From the NCBI GenBank assembly GCA_036403795.1, contig DASWQJ010000088.1, forward strand, positions 1-37,419: a DNA stretch of 37,419 nt. Direction: 5' to 3'. Made by a program: the position numbers and the translations under genes. Below the pieces are notes generated by a model. It ran no database searches and was not told where the DNA came from. It saw only the letters and a list, made by a program, of their open reading frames with translations. This DNA is from Stenotrophomonas_A sp036403795. GTDB lineage: Bacteria > Pseudomonadota > Gammaproteobacteria > Xanthomonadales > Xanthomonadaceae. This document shows, piece by piece, positions 17,912-24,332 of the stretch; the stretch's first letter is position 1; each line of letters opens with the position of its first letter.

Positions 17912-19546
17912 ATGCATTCGATCGACGTCGTCCTGGCCATGTTGCTGGCGGTGGCCGCCAGCGGATACCTCGTCCGCATCCTGCCCTTCTCGTTGCCGCT
18001 GCCGCTGGTGCAGATCGGGCTGGGAGCAGTGGTGTCCGGGGTCCTGGACCGTGGCCATGTGCTGGAGCCGGATCTGTTCTTCCTGTTGTTCCTGCCGCCG
18101 CTGCTGTTCCTGGATGGCTGGCGCATCCCCAAACAGGGCCTGTTCCGCGACAAGGGGCCAATCCTGGAGCTGGCCTTCGGCCTGGTGGTGTTCACCGTGC
18201 TCGGCGCCGGGGTGCTGATCCACTGGATGATCCCGGCGATGCCCTGGGCGGTGGCATTCGCGCTGGCGGCGATCATCTCGCCGACCGACCCGGTGGCGCT
18301 GTCCTCGATCACCTCGCGCATGCCGATGCCCAAGCGGCTGATGCATATTTTGGAAGGCGAATCGCTGCTCAACGATGCCTCGGGCCTGGTGTGCTTCCAG
18401 TTCGCGGTGGCAGCGGTGATGACCGGCGCGTTTTCGCTGGCCGACGCCTCGCTCACCTTCCTGTGGGTGGCCGTTGCCGGCACGGCTGCCGGCGTGCTGG
18501 TGACGGTGCTGCTCAGCCGCACGCAAAGCTTGATCTGGCGTCGCTTTGGCGAGGAGCCAGGTTCGGCGATCCTGTTCAACCTGCTTACCCCGTTTGCCGC
18601 CTACCTGGCTGCCGAGGTGATGCATGCCTCGGGCATCCTGGCGGCGGTTGCCGCGGGTGTGACGATGAGTTTCGTGGAGCTGCGCGGCAATGCGCCGGGC
18701 AGCATGCGCGTGCAGCGGTGGGCGGTGTGGGAGACGGTGCAGTTCACGCTCAATGGCATTGTGTTCGTGCTGTTGGGCGAGCAGTTGCCGGGCATCCTCG
18801 ACGACGCAGTGCACAGCGTGCGCGAGGCCGGCCACCTCAATCCGTGGTGGTTGCTGGTGTACGTGTTGGCAATCAATGCCTCGCTGGCGGTGCTGCGTCT
18901 GGTCTGGGTGTGGTTGTCACTGCGCTGGAGCCTGCTCAAGGCCCATCGACGCGGCGAGCAGCAGGCCAGTCCGCCTTGGCGCGTGGTCGTGGCGACGTCG
19001 CTGGCCGGCGTGCGCGGGGCAATCACGCTGGCAGGCGTGTTGACATTGCCATTGCTGCTGCCCGATGGCACGGCGTTTCCGGCGCGACAGCTCACCATCT
19101 TCCTGGCCGCGGCGGTGATCGTGGTGTCGCTGCTGGTCGCCAGCCTGGCGTTGCCTCGACTGCTGAAGGGCCTGGCGTTGCCGGAAGAAAGCGACGAGCA
19201 ACAGCAGGAAGACGTGGCCCGCAAAGCGTCGGCGCAGGCGGCCCTGGAGGCGGTGGAGAAGTTGCGTCGCAGCATGACCGACGATCCGGCGGCCGAGCAC
19301 TTCAATCGCGCTGCGCAGCGGGTGAGCCAGTTGTATCAGCGCAAGTTGGGTGATGGCGATGCGGCGGAGACCGATCCGGTGCAGGCCGAAGCGTTTGCCG
19401 AGGCGCTGCGGCAGTTGCGGGGGGCGGGATTGAGTGCGGAGCGGGCGGAGTTGTTCCGGTTGGCGCGGCGGGGGTTGATTTCGGATGAGTTGTCGCGGCG
19501 GTTGGTGCGGAATCTGGATTTGATCGAGACGCGGCAGAAGTCTTGA
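17912..19546 (+). CDS. CPA1-family Na+/H+ antiporter
   Basis: The protein has 544 residues from ATG 17912, with GGAA about 8 nt upstream. It has about 12 membrane segments over residues 1-420. The CPA1 ion-binding motifs are intact: ISPTDPVAL (122-130) and GESLLNDASG (149-158). A later conserved segment is SLAGVRGAITLAGVLTLPLL. The C-terminal ~120 residues are cytoplasmic and charged, with a Gln/Glu-rich start (EESDEQQQEDVARK) and coiled character. It is similar to NhaP/YjcE-type Na+/H+ exchangers. It is followed by its own terminator. Confidence 0.92.
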   Translation: MHSIDVVLAMLLAVAASGYLVRILPFSLPLPLVQIGLGAVVSGVLDRGHVLEPDLFFLLFLPPLLFLDGWRIPKQGLFRDKGPILELAFGLVVFTVLGAGVLIHWMIPAMPWAVAFALAAIISPTDPVALSSITSRMPMPKRLMHILEGESLLNDASGLVCFQFAVAAVMTGAFSLADASLTFLWVAVAGTAAGVLVTVLLSRTQSLIWRRFGEEPGSAILFNLLTPFAAYLAAEVMHASGILAAVAAGVTMSFVELRGNAPGSMRVQRWAVWETVQFTLNGIVFVLLGEQLPGILDDAVHSVREAGHLNPWWLLVYVLAINASLAVLRLVWVWLSLRWSLLKAHRRGEQQASPPWRVVVATSLAGVRGAITLAGVLTLPLLLPDGTAFPARQLTIFLAAAVIVVSLLVASLALPRLLKGLALPEESDEQQQEDVARKASAQAALEAVEKLRRSMTDDPAAEHFNRAAQRVSQLYQRKLGDGDAAETDPVQAEAFAEALRQLRGAGLSAERAELFRLARRGLISDELSRRLVRNLDLIETRQKS

Positions 19547-19564
19547 TGTTGGGGTGTTTTTTTT

Positions 19565-19583
19565 GCGGCCTTCGGCCGCTTTT
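19565..19583 (+). terminator. Rho-independent terminator after the antiporter gene
   Basis: GCGGCC (19565-19570), loop TTC, GGCCGC (19574-19579), then TTTT. A further run of eight T lies directly before the stem. It begins 18 nt after the stop codon. Confidence 0.75.
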
Positions 19584-19671
19584 AGGGCTTTTGGTTTGTC
19601 GGTTTTGGTTGGGTTGGGTGGCCTGTTGGGGGGAGGCTTTGGTTCTTCGGCTTGCTTGGGTTGGCTGGCGA

Positions 19672-19775
19672 CGTTCGGGGGATAGCCCTGTCGGGACACG
19701 CCGTAAACCCTTCCCTGGGGGCTCGTGGCGCCATCCATGGCGCCACACGGTCCCGACAGGGCTATCCCCCGAACG
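19672..19775. repeat. Nested palindromic element with 26-bp perfect arms
   Basis: Bases 19672-19697 are the exact reverse complement of 19750-19775 (CGTTCGGGGGATAGCC at the outer end of the left arm). The 52-bp spacer holds a second perfect inverted repeat: GTGGCGCCAT (19725-19734), CC, ATGGCGCCAC (19737-19746). I recall similar sequence (GCCGTAAACCC, GGGGGCTCG, GGCGCCATCCATGGCGCC) as a dispersed repeat in Xanthomonadaceae intergenic regions, but I cannot confirm this here. It encodes no supported protein. Confidence 0.85.
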
Positions 19776-19791
19776 CCCCACAGTTGGCCGC

Positions 19792-19952
19792 GAGCGGTTG
19801 GTGGAAGTAGCCGGAGCGATAGAGCCGGAGCGGTTAGCCGAAATAGGAAGAGCAGGCGGGTAAGAGCCGGAGCGGTAGGGCGGAGGTAGGCGCGGTTGAG
19901 CCGGAGCGGTAGGGCGGAGGTAGGCGCGGTAAGAGCCGGAGCGGTAGGGCGG
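19792..19952. repeat. Minisatellite with 34-35-bp unit
   Basis: The core GAGCCGGAGCGGTAGG recurs. Two nearly identical full units lie at 19864-19897 (34 bp) and 19898-19932 (35 bp), and a partial third unit is at 19933-19952. Degenerate copies (GTAGCCGGAGCGATAG and GAGCCGGAGCGGTTAG) lie at about 19806-19837. No spacer/repeat regularity of a CRISPR is seen. The rest of this gap, 19953-20133, is G-rich and I see nothing in it beyond the ribosome site of the next gene. Confidence 0.8.
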
Positions 19953-20133
19953 GTGAGGGATTGCCGTGGATTCGAGATCACGGTTGGGGCTGGGATGGGG
20001 ATTTAGGTGGGTTGGTGGATTGGATGGGCGGCGGTGAGGTAATGGGCTGGGATGGTTTCTCCCGTGCTTGGGCCTTCCATGCGGGTGGGTGGGGGCACTA
20101 CCCTTTGCGGTCTATGTAGTCAGAGGCGACATC

Positions 20134-21089
<956 letters not shown>

Positions 21090-21093
<4 letters not shown>

Positions 21094-21851
21094 ACCTGCA
21101 CGCGATCCGTGCCATCTACCGCTTCGAAATGGCGCGCACGTTCCGCACGATGACGCAGTCCATTGCTTCGCCGGTATTGTCGACCTCGCTGTATTTCGTG
21201 GTGTTCGGCGCGGCGATCGGCTCGCGCATGGGCGCTATCGACGGGGTGAGCTATGGCGCCTTCATCATCCCGGGCCTGATCATGCTGTCGCTGCTCAACG
21301 AGAGCGTGTCCAACGCCTCGTTCGGCATCTACATGCCGCGCTGGTCGGGCACCATCTACGAGGTGCTGTCTGCGCCGGTGTCGTGGCTGGAGATCGTGAT
21401 CGGCTACGTGGGCGCGGCGGCGAGCAAGTCGGTGATCCTGGGCCTGCTGATCCTGGCCACCGCACGTGCGTTCGTGCCCTACGAAATCCTGCATCCGCTG
21501 TGGATGTTCGGCTTCCTGGTGTTGACCGCGCTCACCTTCAGCCTGTTCGGCTTCATCATCGGCGTGTGGGCCGACGGCTTCGAGAAACTGCAGGTGATCC
21601 CGTTGATGGTGATCACGCCGTTGACCTTCCTGGGCGGCAGTTTCTACTCGATCACCATGCTGCCGCCGATCTGGCAGAAGATCACCCTGTTCAATCCGGT
21701 GGTCTACCTGGTCAGCGGATTTCGCTGGAGCTTTTACGGCAAGGCCGACGTCCACATCGCGGTGGCCACCGGCATGACCTTCGCCTTCCTGGCGCTATGC
21801 CTGGTGGTGGTGTGGGCGATCTTCCGCAGCGGCTACCGCCTCAAGTCCTGA
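21090..21851 (+). CDS. ABC-2 type transporter permease (YadH-like)
   Basis: The protein has 253 residues from ATG 21090, which overlaps the ATPase stop. Six hydrophobic segments are visible, starting SIASPVLSTSLYFVVFGAAI. The ABC-2 signature region reads QVIPLMVITPLTFLGGSFYS, then LFNPVVYLVSGFRWSF, as in YadH and NodJ-like permeases. It is the membrane partner of the preceding ATPase. A hairpin (TGCCGC at 21864-21869 with GCGGCA at 21881-21886) lies 12 nt after the stop and may mark the operon end. Confidence 0.93.
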
Positions 21852-21909
21852 TCAGCCGGTGCATGCCGCTCGCCGTTGAGGCGGCACGCGCGGCGCCAGC
21901 ATCGTGCCG

Positions 21910-21969
21910 TCGTCGCGGCGCGTGTCGAGTCCGTGGCCGAGGCAGTGGGTCGTCGCGGCGCGTGTCGAG
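21910..21969. repeat. Direct repeat, 20 bp, period 40 bp
   Basis: The same 20 bases (TCGTCGCGGCGC then GTGTCGAG) occur at 21910-21929 and 21950-21969, exactly 40 bp apart. They lie in the 167-bp convergent gap between the ABC permease gene and the DUF3297 gene. Confidence 0.7.
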
Positions 21970-22018
21970 GTCCACTTGGCCGTGGCCGTGCAGTGGCACG
22001 GCACATGCGGTAACTCGG

Positions 22019-22267
22019 TCACTCGGTCTTCTGCGGCAGGAAGTACGCCTCGACCTGTCCTTTGATCTTCATCGTCATCGGGTTGCCGCGGCGATCGCGC
22101 GACTTGCCGATCTGGACCTTGATCCAGCCCTCGGCGACCGAGTATTCCTCGACGTTGTCGCGCTCGATGCCGTTGAAGCGCACGCCGACCCCACGGGCGA
22201 GCACCTGCTCATCGTGGAAGGGGCTGCGGGGGTCAACGGCGAGATGGTCGGGAGGCGTATCGCTCAT
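22019..22267 (-). CDS. DUF3297 family protein
   Basis: An 82-residue soluble protein opens MSDTPPDHLAVDPRSPFHDE, with RGVGVRFNGIERDNVEEY and KGQVEAYF later. This is the pattern I remember for DUF3297, a small conserved family of Proteobacteria with no established function. It converges on the ABC operon and is divergent from the DUF6630 gene, with 141 bp between starts. Confidence 0.82.
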   Translation of the reverse strand: MSDTPPDHLAVDPRSPFHDEQVLARGVGVRFNGIERDNVEEYSVAEGWIKVQIGKSRDRRGNPMTMKIKGQVEAYFLPQKTE

Positions 22268-22408
22268 GCGGGTGGGTATTCAGGATGCCGGCACGCCGCC
22301 GACGGGGCGACAAGGATACGGGATCGCCCCAGTGGCAGGCGCGTTGGCACCGGTCGCATCGCGCGGGGCGAGGCCTCACACTATGCGCCCCGCCCACGGA
22401 GCCGCCTC

Positions 22409-22954
22409 ATGCCAGACAACAGTGCCGACTACGAAGACGACGAGGGGATGGTGCCCGATTTCGACGACGTGGACGACCATGCCGCACGCGTGTGGAACCT
22501 GCTGGCCTTGGTCAACCCGGGTGACGAGGAAACCGCGCTGCGGCAGTTCGATACCTGGCGCGAGGCGCTGGGCGCCGAGGCCAATGATCCCGACAGCGAG
22601 CGCTGGCTGGAGGTGCTCGCCGAAGCGATCGACTGGACGTCGGGCTTCCGTTTTGCCGCCGACGATGTCGATGCACTGGTCACGGCGCTGGACGAGCTGG
22701 CCGCGCGCTGGAACCTGCGCATCGATTGGGGCGGCGACCTGGACGACGATGATTTCCGTGATGCGGTCGACGTGCCCGAGTTGCTGGGCGTGGCCTACGA
22801 CCGCCTGCGCGAGCACGGTTATTCGGTGTGGACCTGGAACACCGGCGGCGACGGCCACGCCGGCTGGATCGCGCTGAGCCGCGACGACGAGGCCATGCTG
22901 GCATTGACCTCCTTGCTCGACATCGAAGTGCGACCAGGCAACGACCCCTTCTGA
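22409..22954 (+). CDS. DUF6630-like acidic protein
   Basis: The protein has 181 residues from ATG 22409, with GGAG 8 nt upstream. It is strongly acidic at the N-terminus (residues 4-24, DYEDDEG and DFDDVDDH). It continues LLALVNPGDEETALRQFDTW, then DELAARWNLRIDWG and LLGVAYDRLREHGYSVWTW. This matches what I remember as DUF6630, common in Xanthomonadaceae, with no known function. It has no signal peptide or helix. It ends 8 nt before REP-like copy 2. Confidence 0.78.
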   Translation: MPDNSADYEDDEGMVPDFDDVDDHAARVWNLLALVNPGDEETALRQFDTWREALGAEANDPDSERWLEVLAEAIDWTSGFRFAADDVDALVTALDELAARWNLRIDWGGDLDDDDFRDAVDVPELLGVAYDRLREHGYSVWTWNTGGDGHAGWIALSRDDEAMLALTSLLDIEVRPGNDPF

Positions 22955-22961
22955 TCGCCCG

Positions 22962-23020
22962 AAAAACGGGGTCAGGTTGACTTCTCGCCACGGCGAGAAG
23001 TCAACCTGACCCCGTTTTCG
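22962..23020. repeat. REP-like palindromic repeat, copy 2 (complete)
   Basis: The arms GAAAACGGGGTCAGGTTGAC plus TTCTCGCC and their near-perfect reverse complement meet at a 2-nt centre (22990-22991), giving a hairpin of about 28 bp. The element fills the space between two convergent stop codons: DUF6630 ends at 22954 and DUF4031 at 23023. The inner arm differs from copy 1 by a paired change (A-T to C-G), so the palindrome is kept. Confidence 0.9.
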
Positions 23021-23022
23021 AC

Positions 23023-23307
23023 TTAATCCCGCTCGCCTCGGGCCTGCGCCCTCGCGTTGGCAATCACTGCCTTCAGCAACTGCCGATCGGTATGCCGCGA
23101 AATCGCCCGCACACCGAACGCGATCGCTTGCTCCCGCAGCGGCGCCGGCACATCGTAGTGCGCTCCACTGAGCTTGTTCTGGAAAGCGCGGAGGGGAATC
23201 CCCAACCGCGCCGCCATTGCATGCAACTCGGGCAGCGTGTCGGCCATCAGGTGCGCCCAGCGTTGGTCCCGCCAGTGCTGCACCGCATCGTCCACATAGA
23301 CGGCCAT
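23023..23307 (-). CDS. DUF4031 domain-containing protein
   Basis: A 94-residue protein opens MAVYVDDAVQHWRDQRWAHL, then MADTLPELHAMAARLGIP and a short helical C-terminus. This is the DUF4031 pattern (VYVDD, RW.HLMADT, ELH..A..LG) found in many bacteria; its function is not established. Its start lies only 8 nt after the stop of the upstream gene (23316-23822), so the two are probably co-transcribed. Its stop is 2 nt from REP-like copy 2. Confidence 0.87.
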   Translation of the reverse strand: MAVYVDDAVQHWRDQRWAHLMADTLPELHAMAARLGIPLRAFQNKLSGAHYDVPAPLREQAIAFGVRAISRHTDRQLLKAVIANARAQARGERD

Positions 23308-23315
23308 CGGCGCGC

Positions 23316-23822
23316 TTAGGCGCCCTTGGCCGGCGTGTCGTCGTGGGTGGTGTCGACGTCTGGCGCGGCCGCGTCCGGCGCTTCGTCGACTGCCTCGTCG
23401 GCGGCGGCCTCATCTTCAAGGTCTTCGTCGTCGTCGCCGTTGTCCTGGAACTCGGACACCAGTTGCGTCAGATACTCCTCGGCGGTCTTGCCCTCGTCAG
23501 CGGCCAGATCGTCGATCATCTGCTGCATCTGCTCGGAGTACTGCACCTCCACGGTCTTGCCTTCCTTCTGCTGCAAGCCCGCCAGATGCTTGAGCATGGC
23601 CAGCATCGGCACCGGGTTGTCCGCATTGCCCATGGTCTGCCCACCGATCGAGAGCAACCACTCGCCACCGGCCTGTTGCCCGATGGCAGCCACCACCCGT
23701 TGGTCCTCATCGACCATCACCGCATGGTTGGCGACCTGGGGATCACGGTCCAGGCGCAGGAACGGACGCTTGGGCTGGCTCTTCTTGCGCTTGTCGCGCT
23801 TGGCCTTGGAATTGCGGGACAT
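23316..23822 (-). CDS. Hypothetical protein with basic N-terminus and acidic C-terminal tail
   Basis: The protein has 168 residues. The start at 23822 is preferred because GAG lies 8 nt upstream; ATG 23828 is an alternative. It opens MSRNSKAKRDKRKKSQPKRP, a strongly basic and possibly nucleic-acid-binding stretch. A compact middle part follows (VMVDEDQRVVAAIGQQAGGE, MLAMLKHLAG). It ends in about 45 residues rich in Asp, Glu and Ala (DDDEDLEDEAAADEA). I do not recognise the family. It is the first gene of a pair with DUF4031 and is divergent from blaI, so its promoter shares the 122-bp region that holds the BlaI operators. Confidence 0.75.
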   Translation of the reverse strand: MSRNSKAKRDKRKKSQPKRPFLRLDRDPQVANHAVMVDEDQRVVAAIGQQAGGEWLLSIGGQTMGNADNPVPMLAMLKHLAGLQQKEGKTVEVQYSEQMQQMIDDLAADEGKTAEEYLTQLVSEFQDNGDDDEDLEDEAAADEAVDEAPDAAAPDVDTTHDDTPAKGA

Positions 23823-23885
23823 CGGCATGGCTCGTAAAGGAGGGATGCCCATTCTAGGCCACGCCGAAAACCTCGCCGTCGCCGC

Positions 23886-23914
23886 TTGACTACAGTTGTG
23901 GACAGGGGTAGCTT
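23886..23914 (+). promoter_or_regulatory. Sigma-70-type promoter of the blaI/M56 operon
   Basis: TTGACT (23886-23891) and TAGCTT (23909-23914) are separated by 17 bp. The two BlaI-type operators overlap the spacer and the region just after the -10 box, as expected for autorepression. Confidence 0.6.
23888..23903. promoter_or_regulatory. Candidate BlaI operator 1
   Basis: GACTACAGTTGTGGAC fits the dyad GTCTACA-NN-TGTAGAC with two mismatches. It lies within the promoter spacer, with its centre 27 bp from that of operator 2. Confidence 0.55.
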
Positions 23915-23930
23915 GTCTACAAACGTAGAC
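23915..23930. promoter_or_regulatory. Candidate BlaI operator 2
   Basis: GTCTACAAACGTAGAC fits GTCTACA-NN-TGTAGAC with one mismatch. As TTGTCTAC-AAAC-GTAGACAA (23913-23932) it is a perfect 8-bp inverted repeat. It directly follows the -10 box and touches the Shine-Dalgarno. BlaI/MecI-family repressors bind TACA/TGTA dyads of this kind. Confidence 0.7.
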
Positions 23931-23944
23931 AAAGGAGGTCCGGT

Positions 23945-24331
23945 ATGTCCCGCAAGTCGATTGGTGACCAGGAACTGGCGCTGCTGCAGTTCGTCGATGC
24001 CCAGGGCGACGCTTCGGCGAGCGAAGTGGCCAATGCCTTCGGCGAGCCCCGGGGACTGGCCCGATCCACGGTGCTGACCATGATCGAGCGCCTGCGGACC
24101 AAGGGCTACCTGCGGCGTCGCCAGGCCGGTGGCGTCTACCGCTACACCAGTGCCGCCCAGCCCGACGACGTCGTGCGCTCGGCCGTTGGCCAGTTTGTCG
24201 AAAAAACCTTGCAGGGCTCGGTGTCCCCGTTCGTGGCGTGGATGTCCGAGCGCCGCGACGTGAGCGACGACGAGCTCGCGCAGCTGGAGGCCTTGGTGGT
24301 CAGCCTGCAATCCCGCCGGCAGGAGCGCTGA
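23945..24331 (+). CDS. blaI: BlaI/MecI/CopY-family transcriptional repressor
   Basis: The protein has 128 residues from ATG 23945, behind a consensus AGGAGGT. The N-terminal winged helix reads SIGDQELALLQFVDAQGDAS, then STVLTMIERLRTKGYLRRRQ with a wing GGVYRYTSA. The C-terminal dimerisation helices follow (about 75-128). Family members repress their own operon and are cleaved or released when the partner M56 peptidase is activated. The partner gene starts 1 nt after this stop. There is no beta-lactamase next to it, so the symbol denotes the family and not a proven resistance role. Confidence 0.9.
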   Translation: MSRKSIGDQELALLQFVDAQGDASASEVANAFGEPRGLARSTVLTMIERLRTKGYLRRRQAGGVYRYTSAAQPDDVVRSAVGQFVEKTLQGSVSPFVAWMSERRDVSDDELAQLEALVVSLQSRRQER

Positions 24332-24332
24332 C

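Noticed and set aside
19792..19952. Repeat array considered as a CRISPR.
   Set aside because: Units are contiguous with no unique spacers of constant length, and no cas gene is present.
18917..19981. A long minus-strand open frame (354 codons) across the antiporter end, the palindrome and the minisatellite.
   Set aside because: The product is low-complexity (Pro, Arg, Leu) and made by repeats; it is antisense to the antiporter gene and has no ribosome site. Such frames often appear as false genes over dispersed repeats in high-GC genomes.
23836..23889. A consensus-like AAAGGAGGG on the plus strand followed at once by an ATG and a 14-codon frame.
   Set aside because: The spacing to ATG is zero to one base, too short for initiation, and the frame ends inside the blaI promoter. 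Probably chance.
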